DNA of 64,000 nucleotides from Maribacter caenipelagi (GTDB lineage: Bacteria > Bacteroidota > Bacteroidia > Flavobacteriales > Flavobacteriaceae), in contig NZ_SNZW01000015.1 in the NCBI RefSeq assembly GCF_004364175.1, forward strand, positions 382,326 to 446,325, in the 5' to 3' direction. Positions 37,772-48,139 of the stretch are shown one piece after another. Numbering within the stretch: the first letter of the stretch is position 1; the number at the start of each line of letters is the position of its first letter. A program made the translations under genes and the position numbers. The notes under the pieces are model-generated. The model had not been told where the DNA came from and did not search any database. It saw nothing but the letters and a program-made list of their open reading frames with translations.

Positions 37772-38052
37772 AAATCAACCAATTATCAAATCGAATACAT
37801 TAAAAAATCTTTTTCATAACAATCTGTATTCAACCTATATGTCGTAAATTTTCTACTCACCTTACATTCTTAAAAAAGAAAGCTCAGGAACCACCCTGAG
37901 CTTTTAAATAAATCAAAAACCAAATTTAAACCAAAAGCTTAAAAATCGAACCTAATCAATTCTTTTTCACAGCTATTACTTATATAACAACCAACTTATA
38001 ATTTACCCTACCTATAAATCGTATTATTTTTACCTTTAAATAAATCACCAGC
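37772..38052. other. Intergenic region containing a second matching hairpin
   Basis: The 363-base gap 37690-38052 holds two similar hairpins (37745-37771, 37879-37905), each followed on the plus strand by TTTTAAAT. No reading frame of note is seen. The second hairpin could end a small transcript of about 100 nt. Confidence 0.4.
37879..37905. terminator. Hairpin 2 of a pair
   Basis: Stem AAAGCTCAGG / CCTGAGCTTT with loop AACCAC. On the minus strand it is followed by TTTCTTTTTT, a good terminator tail, although no minus-strand gene is annotated here; on the plus strand it is followed by TTTTAAAT. Confidence 0.6.
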
Positions 38053-38598
38053 ATGATCAATTCATTTTTTGAAGAATTAAGTACTGAAATACATAACGGA
38101 ATAAACGAAAGAGGTCATCCGTTCAGGTTCATTACTATGGCAACAGTAGGTAACGAAACTACCGCCCGCTTACGTACCGTGGTGCTTCGTGAGGTTAGCG
38201 ATGATTTACGTTTGACTATTTATACAGATAGCCGCACTGAAAAGATGAAACATATTGCAGATAATAATCAAGTTAGCTTTCTACTGTATCATCCTGAAAA
38301 AATGTTACAACTTAAAGTGGAAGGAACTGCCGAAATAGCAACAAATACGGATAGACTGCAAACTACATGGCAAAACATTCAACCAAATAGCAGAAAAGAT
38401 TACATTACCCAAACCAGCCCAGGTAATTCTATTAAAAACCCGGATCATGTAGAATATGTTAAAGACAAAAACTACTTTACAATAATTGATATAACTCCGT
38501 CAAAAATTGAATATTTAAAACTGAAACGCCCCAATCATATTAGAGCACTATTTATAAAAATGGATAAAAGTTGGAACGGAGAGTTTCTGGTTCCTTAA
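38053..38598 (+). CDS. Pyridoxamine 5'-phosphate oxidase-like FMN-binding protein
   Basis: 181 residues with the split-barrel flavin-binding fold: FRFITMATVGNETTARLRTVVLRE, LTIYTDSRTEKMKHIADNNQVSFLLYHPEKMLQLKVEG. The arrangement is that of PdxH-like proteins, but it lacks the C-terminal substrate-binding WRL-type motif of true PdxH and is shorter, so it is more likely a general PNPOx-family flavoprotein. It overlaps the convergent glycosyltransferase gene by 4 bases. Confidence 0.82.
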   Translation: MINSFFEELSTEIHNGINERGHPFRFITMATVGNETTARLRTVVLREVSDDLRLTIYTDSRTEKMKHIADNNQVSFLLYHPEKMLQLKVEGTAEIATNTDRLQTTWQNIQPNSRKDYITQTSPGNSIKNPDHVEYVKDKNYFTIIDITPSKIEYLKLKRPNHIRALFIKMDKSWNGEFLVP

Positions 38599-39971
38599 TG
38601 CAGATAGAAATACAAATTTTCTTTTTCTTTTCCGAACCCTATAATACTATCGACAGCTATCTTATTTTGCTCTTCGGATCGATTAATAGAAACCTCAATT
38701 ACTTTTATATAATTTGAACTTGAATTTTTTAACGAATAATCATCTGCAGAAAACAGTATTCTCTTCGGATACAATAAACGTACATTACCGGCATAGGTAA
38801 CATTAGGAAGCACCCATTCAAAATCATCATAATTTTCTTTCAATTTATTGACAACCGGCTCAAAACCAAAATGCACAGATGAAGGTATGTTCAATATTTT
38901 CTCAACTGGTGTTCTTAAAGTTTGAATTCCTATTGCCGCAAAAAAAACCCAGTACCCTATAGAAACTAATTTCTGATTATTTTTAAGATTTATAGTTTCT
39001 ATTAACAGAACAACAAAAGGAATAAAAAGTGGCAATAACCACCTCGTCTCTACTTTCTGACTTTGAAAAATGAGGAAGAATAAACCCAATACCATCAATT
39101 GCGCCAAGAACATTTTCGAAAACCAATGAAGTTTTTGCTTGTTGAAATTGATAAATTTTGAGTAATAACCAATTACCACAAGTGCTACAACAGGAAATGA
39201 TAAGGCAAACAATCCTTTCAAATAAATTAAAATTGGCATTAATGAAAAACCTGATTCCACTTCTTCTATTCCAATTTTTTCTTCTACACTAGATGCTAAA
39301 AAAGATTGAAATCCGTCAGGACCTAATAGCCAGTATGCATGAGGTGCCACCAATAAAACAGAAATAAAAACTGGAATCAGTATTTTCAGGTTAAAAACAA
39401 TAGCTCTTAATTCCCTATCCCAAAAAGAAACCAAAATGAAGGTTACCAGAAAAAAGCCATAATTGTATTTAGACATCATACCCACACCTATAATCAAACC
39501 AAGTGCAAGATAATTTGAAATCGATTTACGCTGCACTAATAATTGTATACAATAGTAAGACGCAACAACACTTAAACACAGCAAACTTGTATGTGAAAGC
39601 CTCCTAAAAGTAAAGTCAATATACACAGGTATTAAAACTAGTGCTAAAACAGCCAATTTAGACCTATCAGCATCTTTAATGCGTAGTCCAGAAAAACGAT
39701 ATAACAACAGTAATGTACTTGCAAACAACACCCCTCTAAGCATAGAGAATGGTAATTTACCCACACCAAATATGGAATTGAAACCAAATTGCAACCATGT
39801 ATAAAGTGGAGGTTGATCATCATAACCCCAACGCAACCACTGCGAATAATACGCTTGTTCTGCGTCTTCAAGCTCTAATGCACTTTTAAAAAAAGTAATT
39901 AACGTAATGGCTAGAAAAGATAAAATGGTAAGTACCGCTATCTTATTTAGAGATGCGTTCTTGCCCATCAT
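38595..39971 (-). CDS. GT39-like membrane glycosyltransferase
   Basis: 458 residues with about ten transmembrane segments. The first periplasmic loop holds LELEDAEQAYYSQWLRWGYDDQPPLYTW, the acidic-motif loop of PMT/ArnT-type transferases that use polyprenyl-phosphate sugars. The second loop contains FRRLSHTSL. The C-terminal 90 residues are a soluble domain. The glycan acceptor is unknown; lipid A or cell-surface glycans are possible. It starts directly at the bshC stop codon, so it is probably expressed from the same transcript. An alternative ATG is at 39968. Confidence 0.82.
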   Translation of the reverse strand: MMGKNASLNKIAVLTILSFLAITLITFFKSALELEDAEQAYYSQWLRWGYDDQPPLYTWLQFGFNSIFGVGKLPFSMLRGVLFASTLLLLYRFSGLRIKDADRSKLAVLALVLIPVYIDFTFRRLSHTSLLCLSVVASYYCIQLLVQRKSISNYLALGLIIGVGMMSKYNYGFFLVTFILVSFWDRELRAIVFNLKILIPVFISVLLVAPHAYWLLGPDGFQSFLASSVEEKIGIEEVESGFSLMPILIYLKGLFALSFPVVALVVIGYYSKFINFNKQKLHWFSKMFLAQLMVLGLFFLIFQSQKVETRWLLPLFIPFVVLLIETINLKNNQKLVSIGYWVFFAAIGIQTLRTPVEKILNIPSSVHFGFEPVVNKLKENYDDFEWVLPNVTYAGNVRLLYPKRILFSADDYSLKNSSSNYIKVIEVSINRSEEQNKIAVDSIIGFGKEKENLYFYLH

Positions 39972-41576
39972 TTATTTTTGGGTGATGACAGTAAAGTTCA
40001 AATCTAAAGGTTGTAAAGCCTCAAAAAGCATGGGAATCAAATCTTCTCCATATGCTAAATAAAACTCAGAAAAATTAGATTGTCGCTCTTGAAGCGATTG
40101 ATTAGGAAACATTTCATTCTGCAGTTCGGTCATACGAACCACATGATCCTTCAGCTTTCTTTTTTGTGCCTGTAGCAATCTTTTCTCCAAGGCTTCCAAT
40201 CCTTTTTTCTGCTTTACTTCTTGTGCTTTTACAGCTCCTAGAAAAGATTTGTCGGTCTTTTCGGCAAGCACGTACATATCCTTAAACTGCTCTTCCAGCA
40301 ATTTTTTCTGCGGTGAAAAGTCGATATCGATATTTGAGATTTCTCTAATCTTTTTATTGATAAGTCTGTTTTGCTTTAAAAAGATATCTGATTTGGAGAT
40401 ATTCATTTTCTCTAACTTTTCGGCTTGCTTCTCCGTAATGATCAGCGCCGAATTTCTAACCAACAAGATTGGAAAAGGCACATTCATAGCTTCAAAAGCA
40501 GCTTTTAATTCTAACCAATATGCAATCTCTCCGCCACCACCTATATAACATAGATTCGGCAAAATTACTTCTTGATATAAAGGTCTAGCTATTACGTTGG
40601 GTGAAAAACGCTCTGGGTGAGCATTCATCTCATCTATCAACTCATCTTTTGTAAACGAAATGTTGGTTTCATTAACTAGGTAATTACCCTTACTTTCAAT
40701 AATTCTTTCGCGGATACCGTCTTTTAAATAAAAATAATTGATTTCACGCGGATTTACCTGTACAGGATAATCTGATGAAATATTTTCAATTTTGGTTATA
40801 CTTTCAGATACTTTCTTGAACGCCGTTTGTTCAAAAATATCTCTCTTTATGTAAGGCACTAGTGTCTTTTTCAAATCTATATGATCACCATCAACAATGA
40901 CTAGCCCGTAATCCTTAAAAATTTCATTTGCTAAAAATCGGGTTGCATCCGTTAGGTTATTATGCTTTAAATACGCATTTTCAAAAAGCTCCTTTAATAC
41001 CTTGGCATTCTTACTATCGCCAATGGTTTTTGAATACAGTGCAAAAACTTCCTCTAACCCTTCCGTAGATAAGTGACCAACAGCACCAAACGCCTCTATA
41101 TTCCACTGAAATTTCAATCCCTTAAAATTAAAATAATTGATTTCGTCAAAATCATGATCTTCCGTAGCCATCCAGTAAACAGGTACAAAATTGTTGTCTG
41201 GAAATTCCTTTTTTAACTGCCTGGTCAAATTAATCGTAGATATAATCTTGTATAGAAAATATAACGGTCCGGTAAATAAGTTTAACTGGTGACCTGTAAC
41301 TATTGTGAAGGTATTTTTTTCTTTTAACAGCTGAATATTAGCAATTGTTCCCTTAGAAGTATCAGTATTCTTATACTGATTTAACATAGAAGCATGTAAT
41401 ATATCTCTTTGAGCTTGAGTAAAATGCTTTCCTTTTTCTTCCAATTGACCTTTGAAGCCTTCTATATCGGGAAACCGATTATATAATGGTCTAAGCTTAG
41501 TATCTGCTATTGTGTAATCGCAAATCAATTTCGAAAAATAACCCGTTTTCTCTAGGGGCAAACAATCAATATCCAT
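39972..41576 (-). CDS. bshC: Bacillithiol biosynthesis cysteine-adding enzyme BshC
   Basis: 534 residues. BshC adds cysteine to glucosaminyl-malate, the last step in making bacillithiol, the main low-molecular-weight thiol of Bacilli and many Bacteroidetes. Family signatures are clear: VTGHQLNLFTGPLYFLYK, VPVYWMATEDHDFDEIN, VLPNLCYIGGGGEIAYW (Rossmann core), and a long C-terminal coiled coil. bshA and bshB genes are not in the window. First gene of a two-gene transcript with the GT39-like gene. Confidence 0.95.
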   Translation of the reverse strand: MDIDCLPLEKTGYFSKLICDYTIADTKLRPLYNRFPDIEGFKGQLEEKGKHFTQAQRDILHASMLNQYKNTDTSKGTIANIQLLKEKNTFTIVTGHQLNLFTGPLYFLYKIISTINLTRQLKKEFPDNNFVPVYWMATEDHDFDEINYFNFKGLKFQWNIEAFGAVGHLSTEGLEEVFALYSKTIGDSKNAKVLKELFENAYLKHNNLTDATRFLANEIFKDYGLVIVDGDHIDLKKTLVPYIKRDIFEQTAFKKVSESITKIENISSDYPVQVNPREINYFYLKDGIRERIIESKGNYLVNETNISFTKDELIDEMNAHPERFSPNVIARPLYQEVILPNLCYIGGGGEIAYWLELKAAFEAMNVPFPILLVRNSALIITEKQAEKLEKMNISKSDIFLKQNRLINKKIREISNIDIDFSPQKKLLEEQFKDMYVLAEKTDKSFLGAVKAQEVKQKKGLEALEKRLLQAQKRKLKDHVVRMTELQNEMFPNQSLQERQSNFSEFYLAYGEDLIPMLFEALQPLDLNFTVITQK

Positions 41577-41749
41577 ATAAGAAGTAAATACTTTGTAAAT
41601 ATAAAACCCTTTCGTTTTACATTTCCTAAATATAAGTTAATTACAACTAGTATTAAATACTAAATTCCTCGGTGAAATACATCGCAATTCAGGGACATTT
41701 TGTAATTATTTTAATAGATTTGGCTGACTCAGAATACAAACCACACACT

Positions 41750-44203
41750 ATGAAACTAATTCTACGCTACGCATTATTTTTAATTCCCTTTATAGGTTTA
41801 TCCCAATTAAAATCTCCATCAGAATTTTTAGGTTATGAACTAGGAACACAATTTACAAGACATCATGAAGTAGTTGATTACTACCAATATTTGGCAGAGG
41901 CAGAACCTCAACGCATGAATCTTATGGAATACGGTAAAACCAATGAACGCAGACCGTTATTATTGGCAACCATATCTACCAAAGAAAATATGCAAAATCT
42001 CGATAAAATAAGGGAAGAGCACATGAAAGGTATAAACGGCGAAGGCGCACCGAATAAAGCTATTGTTTGGCTCAGCTACAATGTTCACGGTAATGAAAGT
42101 GTTAGTACCGAAGCGTCAATGCAAACTATATATGACCTTTTCACTACTAAAAGCAGTTACCTTGACAATATAGTAGTATTGATTGATCCATGTATTAATC
42201 CAGATGGTAGAGATCGTTATGTAAACTGGTATAACCAATTTAAAAATTCACCCAACCAGGCAGATCCTAATAGTAAGGAGCATCATGAAAATTGGTGGAG
42301 TGGTCGTAGCAACCACTATATGTTCGATCTTAATAGAGATTGGGCTTGGTTAACACAAGTGGAAAGTCAGCAGCGTTTAAAGCAGTTTAATAAATGGTTG
42401 CCTCATGTACACGTAGATTTTCATGAGCAAGGTGTTGACAATCCGTATTATTTTGCGCCTGCCGCAGAGCCTTTTCATGAAGTAATCACAGATTTTCAAA
42501 GAGAGTTTCAAGAAACTATTGGTAAAAATCATGCGAAGTACTTTGATGAAAATGGCTGGTTTTATTTCACTAAAGAGGTTTTCGACCTATTGTACCCTAG
42601 TTATGGTGACACTTATCCTACCTACAACGGAGGTATTGGTATGACTTATGAGCAAGGCGGTAGCGGTCGTGCTGGTTTAGGTATTATTACTAGTATAGGA
42701 GATACACTTACCCTAAAAGATAGAATTGCACATCACCATACTACCGGTCTATCTACAGTAGAAGTAGCATCAAATAATGTATCTAAATTGAATGATGAAT
42801 TCAAGAAATTCTACTTAAATAAAAATTTCAAATACAAAAGTTATGTGTTGAACGGTAACCCAGATAAAATTGAAGCTCTGGCAGATTTATTAGCTAAGCA
42901 TGAAATTGAATATCAATCGGGTACAAACACAACTATTAAAGGGTATAATTATACAACAGGCAAAACTGGATCAATAAAAAGTACCGACCAAAGTTTGGTG
43001 ATTTCTTCTAATCAACCAAAGAGTACATTGGTAAAAGTATTATTTGAACCTATGGCTAAATTAAGCGACTCCGTTACTTATGATATTACTGCATGGTCGC
43101 TACCTTACGCATACGGATTGGATGCTGTTGCTTCTGAAAGTACTGTCAGCAAAACCTATCCACCTCACAACGGAACTGAATACGGAGTTTTGAAGGAGAA
43201 TAGCTATGCTTATTTAGCAGACTGGAACAGTATGAAAGATGCTAGATTCTTGGCAGAACTTTTAAGAAATAAAGTCCGTGTACGATACGCTCATAAGCCT
43301 TTTACCTTAGACGGTATTTCTCACGAACGTGGTACATTAATTATCACTAAAAGTGATAATAAGCACCTAAAAGATTTTAACGGTATTCTTAGAACCGCAT
43401 CAATTAATAATTCTAAAAATGTAATTGCTACCAATACCGGATTTGTAAAGAGTGGCAAAGATTTCGGTTCTGGCTATGTTGATGTTATTCAAGATTTAAA
43501 TATTGCAGTTCTTTCTGGAGAACCTACCTCTACCCTTCGTTTCGGAGAAATATGGAACTTTTTCGAACAACAATTAAACTACCCTATTTCTGTATTGGAT
43601 GAAGATTATTTTGAACGCGTTGATCTTACCAAATATGATGTTTTAATTTTACCTGATGGTAGTGGTTACAATAGCTTTTTAACCACATACAACAAAGAGA
43701 AAATTAAGGACTGGGTAAAACGTGGCGGTAAATTAATTGCCATGGGTGGAGCCATTGACGGTATTACAGCCTCAGATAAAGAATTTGAACTATCTGAAAA
43801 AGAAATTAAAAAAGACTCTTCAAATACCATTGAATCTTTTGAAATTTCTGAAAGAGAACAAATAAAATCTGCTATTACCGGTGCTATTTTCAAAGCAACT
43901 GTTGATAATACAAACCCATTAGCTTATGGGTATGATGACACATATTTCACCCTTAAACTAGGAGCTCGCGCTTATAATTACTTAGAAAATGGAAGTGCTG
44001 TTTATTTAAGTGAAGGTGCCAATGAACCTGTATCAGGATTCGCTGGTAGTGAAGCAAAGAAAAAGATTGCCGAAACCTTGATTTTCGGGACAGAAGATAT
44101 GGGTCGCGGACAAGTAATATACATGGTAGACAACCCTTTATTTAGAGGTTTTTGGGAAAATGGAAAACTATTTTTCGCCAATGCTCTATTTATGGTTAAA
44201 TAA
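41750..44203 (+). CDS. M14 family zinc carboxypeptidase with C-terminal amidotransferase-like domain
   Basis: With the ATG at 41750 (817 residues) the protein starts with a signal peptide (LILRYALFLIPFIGLSQ); the non-ATG start at 41672 would add 26 residues before it. The M14 domain (about 30-380) has the zinc motif HGNE in NVHGNESVSTE, FDLNRDWAW, and HVDFHEQG. The middle is beta-rich. The C-terminal part (about 590-815) has YDVLILPDGSGYNSFL, WVKRGGKLIAMGG, a class-I amidotransferase-like fold without an obvious nucleophile Cys. Likely a periplasmic metallopeptidase; substrate unknown. Confidence 0.88.
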   Translation: MKLILRYALFLIPFIGLSQLKSPSEFLGYELGTQFTRHHEVVDYYQYLAEAEPQRMNLMEYGKTNERRPLLLATISTKENMQNLDKIREEHMKGINGEGAPNKAIVWLSYNVHGNESVSTEASMQTIYDLFTTKSSYLDNIVVLIDPCINPDGRDRYVNWYNQFKNSPNQADPNSKEHHENWWSGRSNHYMFDLNRDWAWLTQVESQQRLKQFNKWLPHVHVDFHEQGVDNPYYFAPAAEPFHEVITDFQREFQETIGKNHAKYFDENGWFYFTKEVFDLLYPSYGDTYPTYNGGIGMTYEQGGSGRAGLGIITSIGDTLTLKDRIAHHHTTGLSTVEVASNNVSKLNDEFKKFYLNKNFKYKSYVLNGNPDKIEALADLLAKHEIEYQSGTNTTIKGYNYTTGKTGSIKSTDQSLVISSNQPKSTLVKVLFEPMAKLSDSVTYDITAWSLPYAYGLDAVASESTVSKTYPPHNGTEYGVLKENSYAYLADWNSMKDARFLAELLRNKVRVRYAHKPFTLDGISHERGTLIITKSDNKHLKDFNGILRTASINNSKNVIATNTGFVKSGKDFGSGYVDVIQDLNIAVLSGEPTSTLRFGEIWNFFEQQLNYPISVLDEDYFERVDLTKYDVLILPDGSGYNSFLTTYNKEKIKDWVKRGGKLIAMGGAIDGITASDKEFELSEKEIKKDSSNTIESFEISEREQIKSAITGAIFKATVDNTNPLAYGYDDTYFTLKLGARAYNYLENGSAVYLSEGANEPVSGFAGSEAKKKIAETLIFGTEDMGRGQVIYMVDNPLFRGFWENGKLFFANALFMVK

Positions 44204-44211
44204 AAAAAAGT

Positions 44212-44406
44212 ATGAAAGAATATAAAGTTGAAACACTCATTTTCTACTCGAAATTTACTTTTGACAGAAACCATTTAGCGAAGTCATCAAATAAAGCAAT
44301 TCAAGATAAACTAAACGAATATGCTAAAAATGGCTGGCGTTTAGTATCTACAGATACTATCGAATTCGGCATGGCTATGTATATTTATCTGTATTTTGAA
44401 AAGTAA
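44212..44406 (+). CDS. DUF4177 small protein
   Basis: 64 residues: EYKVETLIFYSKF, then a helix (IQDKLNEYAKNGWRLVSTDT), then a final strand YIYLYFEK. This is the DUF4177 layout (small proteins with the conserved NGWRLVS motif). It follows the peptidase gene after 8 bases and is probably co-transcribed. Function unknown. Confidence 0.8.
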   Translation: MKEYKVETLIFYSKFTFDRNHLAKSSNKAIQDKLNEYAKNGWRLVSTDTIEFGMAMYIYLYFEK

Positions 44407-44433
44407 AAGAATACAAATAAACGTCTAGTTTAG

Positions 44434-44476
44434 ATATCCCTGAAACAGCTAAAATCGTTTCAGGGATATTTTATTT
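44434..44476 (+). terminator. Terminator after the DUF4177 gene
   Basis: 13-bp perfect stem ATATCCCTGAAAC / GTTTCAGGGATAT with a 10-nt loop and TTTTATTTTA tail. Confidence 0.85.
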
Positions 44477-44565
44477 TATGGCTACATGGCACTCTTCCCA
44501 ACATATTCGCATCTTTTGCGTTTAAATTAGAAGTTCCTAATATATTAGGGTACAAACCAACACCT

Positions 44566-46929
44566 ATGCCAAACAATCAAGACCAAATAAATGCATTAAT
44601 GAATAAGTTAGAACTGCTTTTAAAAAAGCAGCAAGACTTTAATATTGAGGTAAATGAAATTCGTAGAGATATTCAAATACTTAGAAATACTCAGGCGTTA
44701 AAATTCAATGAATCAACTAGTAAACAAAGTATTGAACCTCAAGAAATAACTTCCGAAAAAGAACATACTGTTACTGCTGAAGCTGCAATTACAGAAACAC
44801 CTATTTCAGCTCAAACCGCTATCACCCATATTCAAGATGAACAAAATATCAGTTCTGAAAAGAAAATTATTAAACCAAAAGGTAAATCTAATCTTGAGAA
44901 ATTTATTGGTGAAAACCTTATCAATAAAATTGGGATACTTATTACCGTAATTGGTGTTGGTATTGGCGCAAAATATTCTATTGAAAACAATTTAATTAGT
45001 CCGCTAACCAGAATTATACTTGGTTATTTAGTTGGTATAGGCTTATTAGGATTCGGAATTAAATTGAAAGCCAGATACGAAAGCTATAGTGCTGTTCTGG
45101 TTAGTGGCGCTTTAGCGATTCTGTATTTCTTGACATTTATCGCTTATGATCTTTATGGGTTGTTTCCGCAAATAGTAGCCTTTGGTATTATGCTATTATT
45201 TACTGTTTTCGGAGTTATAGCTGCACTGAGTTACAATAAGCAAATTATAGCTCACATAGGTTTAGTAGGGGCATACGCGGTACCTTTTCTTTTAAGTAAT
45301 GATTCTGGCAATGTTACTGCACTATTTAGTTATATCGCCTTAATTAATATCGGTCTCTTAGTTATTTCGTTTAAAAAATATTGGAAAGCACTTTATTACG
45401 TAGCCTTTGCATTCACCTGGCTTATTTATGGGTCCTGGTATGCCTTCTCAAGCAATGATGTAGATTTCTCTATTGGCTTTGGCTTTTTAGCGCTATTCTT
45501 CACATTGTTCTACGCTACATTTTTAGCGTTTAAACTGATAAAATCCGAAAAATTCCAAGTTGCAGATATTATTCTGATCATGCTAAATTCGTTCATATTT
45601 TACGGCTTTGGTATTGCCTGGCTCTATGATTATGAAGGTGGAGAATTTTATTTAGGTTTATTCACCCTATTGAATGCACTTATTCATTTTGTGATAACGG
45701 TAATTATCTTCAAAAGAAAATTAGCCGATCGAAAGCTATTCTTCTTAACCTCTGGATTTGTACTTACGTTTATTACCATAGCGGTACCTGTTCAATTAGA
45801 TGGCAATTGGGTAACATTATTTTGGGCTTTTGAAGCCGCACTATTATTTTGGATTGGGCGCACCAAAAAAGTTAAATTCTATGAATACCTTTCCTATATT
45901 TTGGTTGCTCTAGCATTCTTAAGCTTAACAATGGACTGGACAGCAAGTTACTCGTATATGAATACCACAGACGAATGGAGCCTTATATTAAACACTACGT
46001 TTTTGACTTCGATACTTTGCGTTGCTGTCTTCGGATTCATGAATTGGATTCAAACAAAATTCAGCACTGAAAAACCTTCAATAGTTCAACAGATAATGAC
46101 ATTTGGTATTCCTGCTATGTTTATAGGAACCCTCTACTTTGCCTTCTATCTAGAAATTGAACAGTATTGGAACAATGCCTTTCAGTTATCTAAAATAGAG
46201 ATATCAAGTACCTCTGGTGAATACCCAGAATATAACTACAATCTCAAAGATTTTGAAGCTATTTGGTTAATTCTATATACCATGTTTTTTATTAGTGTTT
46301 TAAGTTTCGTAAATATTATTAAAATTAAAAACAAGATATTAGGAATTGTAGCCTTAGGCTCCGCGCTTTTAATAACTTTAATATTCCTTACCAACGGACT
46401 TTACACCTTAAGCGAGCTGCGTGAAAATTACCTTACCCAGCAACTAACAGAATTTTACAATGTAGGAGCATATAATATTTACATGCGCTATATTTCATTT
46501 GCATTTCTTGCATTTCTTTTATTCGCCATTTATAAATTAGCACAGCAAGAGTATTTAAAATTTAATTATAAAATTCCGTATGAAATTCTAATGCATACCG
46601 CAATTATATGGGTAGCAAGTAGCGAATTATTAAATTGGATGGATCTATCAGGATCTGAACAATCTTATAAACTAGGTCTTAGTATTCTTTGGGGCATATA
46701 TGCGCTACTTCTAATCGCATTAGGTATTTGGAAAAAGAAAAAATACCTGCGAATTGGAGCTATTACACTATTTTCAATTACGTTAATTAAGTTGTTCTTC
46801 TATGATATTTCATCTTTGAATACTATTTCTAAGACAATCGTATTTGTATCATTGGGTGTCTTATTATTGATTATTTCATTTCTTTACAACAAATACAAAT
46901 ACATTATTTCAGATGAGACTGAACAATAG
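44566..46929 (+). CDS. DUF2339 multi-span membrane protein
   Basis: 787 residues: a coiled-coil N-terminus (about 1-50), a low-complexity linker (60-105), then more than 20 hydrophobic segments. The first membrane block, KFIGENLINKIGILITVIGVGIGAKYSI, is the DUF2339 signature. Its function is unknown; it is often paired with a DUF3999 gene, as here, with a 17-base overlap. The pair is likely a single functional unit at the envelope. Confidence 0.88.
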   Translation: MPNNQDQINALMNKLELLLKKQQDFNIEVNEIRRDIQILRNTQALKFNESTSKQSIEPQEITSEKEHTVTAEAAITETPISAQTAITHIQDEQNISSEKKIIKPKGKSNLEKFIGENLINKIGILITVIGVGIGAKYSIENNLISPLTRIILGYLVGIGLLGFGIKLKARYESYSAVLVSGALAILYFLTFIAYDLYGLFPQIVAFGIMLLFTVFGVIAALSYNKQIIAHIGLVGAYAVPFLLSNDSGNVTALFSYIALINIGLLVISFKKYWKALYYVAFAFTWLIYGSWYAFSSNDVDFSIGFGFLALFFTLFYATFLAFKLIKSEKFQVADIILIMLNSFIFYGFGIAWLYDYEGGEFYLGLFTLLNALIHFVITVIIFKRKLADRKLFFLTSGFVLTFITIAVPVQLDGNWVTLFWAFEAALLFWIGRTKKVKFYEYLSYILVALAFLSLTMDWTASYSYMNTTDEWSLILNTTFLTSILCVAVFGFMNWIQTKFSTEKPSIVQQIMTFGIPAMFIGTLYFAFYLEIEQYWNNAFQLSKIEISSTSGEYPEYNYNLKDFEAIWLILYTMFFISVLSFVNIIKIKNKILGIVALGSALLITLIFLTNGLYTLSELRENYLTQQLTEFYNVGAYNIYMRYISFAFLAFLLFAIYKLAQQEYLKFNYKIPYEILMHTAIIWVASSELLNWMDLSGSEQSYKLGLSILWGIYALLLIALGIWKKKKYLRIGAITLFSITLIKLFFYDISSLNTISKTIVFVSLGVLLLIISFLYNKYKYIISDETEQ

Positions 46930-48139
46930 CTTTTTAACAATTCTTGCCTTTTTATCGATTTCAGTTTGTTTCGGACAGATGGATTCCTATTCTAAAAAGA
47001 TAGCGTTAAAAGATATCGAAAACCAATGGCATACTATTGAAGTACCTAACCAAGTATTTGAAGATGTAAATACCAACATGAGCGATATTCGCATTTATGG
47101 GGTTACCGCTACCGATACTATCGAAGCACCATACCTGCATAAAGTTTCTAATGCTGAAATTTCCAATTCAGAGCTTTCTTTCAATCTAATAAATAGCGTA
47201 AATAATTCTAAAGGTTACTTTTATACTTATGAGCTACCTCAAAAGGAAACTATTAATGAGATGCTACTAAACCTAGAAGACCCTAATTTTAATTGGGAAA
47301 TTACACTTGAAGGTAGTCAACATCAGAAACAATGGTTTACTATTTTAGAAGACTATCGTATTTTATCTATTAATAATGACCAGACAAATTATTCGTTTAC
47401 TACATTAAAGTTTCCAGATGCTAGCTTTAGATATTACAGAGTATTAATAAAGAGTAAAGCAAAGCCAAATCTAACATCTGTACATATTACTAAAAAGGCT
47501 AAAAAGGCTGCCACTTATCGCGATTATGAGGTTAGTGATTTCCAAATTTCTAAAGAAGACAAAAAAACGATTATAGACATTGATTTAAAAAACCGTGTAC
47601 CCCTCAACTTACTAGAGTTTACAGTCGATGATAAAATCGATTATTACCGATCAATTTCTATTCAGTATCTGGTTGATAGCGTAAAGACCGAAAAAGGATA
47701 TTACCACAATTACAGACCTTTAGCTACGAAGACTCTTTCTTCAATGGAAGATAACAGCTTTCAATTACCGGGTACGTTAGCACAAAAACTACGCGTTATT
47801 ATCTTAAACAATGATAATCAACCTTTAAAAATTTCTGATGTAAAACTTAAAGGATACCTGCATACGTTGACCGCCCGTTTTACAGAACCAGCTAACTATT
47901 TTTTAGTTTACGGCAAGCCGTATGATAATTTTCCAAATTACGATATATCAAAAACCACGGTTTCTTTACCAGATAATATTACAAAATTAGATTTTGGTAG
48001 CGTGGTAGAAATACCTAAACCAGAAATTGAAACAACAAATCCTCTTTTCGAAAACAAATGGTGGTTGTGGGTTATAATTGGTGTTGTAATAGCCCTTTTA
48101 GGTTATTTCACTATTGGTATGATGAAGAAGGAGCTTTAG
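46913..48139 (+). CDS. DUF3999 family envelope protein
   Basis: 408 residues with a signal peptide (SFLTILAFLSISVCFGQ), a long beta-rich extracytoplasmic domain including NWEITLEGSQHQKQW and FRYYRVLIKSKAKP (DUF3999 features), and a single transmembrane helix near the C-terminus (WWLWVIIGVVIALLGYFTIG). It starts inside the DUF2339 gene (17-base overlap), indicating translational coupling. Function unknown. Confidence 0.82.
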   Translation: MRLNNSFLTILAFLSISVCFGQMDSYSKKIALKDIENQWHTIEVPNQVFEDVNTNMSDIRIYGVTATDTIEAPYLHKVSNAEISNSELSFNLINSVNNSKGYFYTYELPQKETINEMLLNLEDPNFNWEITLEGSQHQKQWFTILEDYRILSINNDQTNYSFTTLKFPDASFRYYRVLIKSKAKPNLTSVHITKKAKKAATYRDYEVSDFQISKEDKKTIIDIDLKNRVPLNLLEFTVDDKIDYYRSISIQYLVDSVKTEKGYYHNYRPLATKTLSSMEDNSFQLPGTLAQKLRVIILNNDNQPLKISDVKLKGYLHTLTARFTEPANYFLVYGKPYDNFPNYDISKTTVSLPDNITKLDFGSVVEIPKPEIETTNPLFENKWWLWVIIGVVIALLGYFTIGMMKKEL

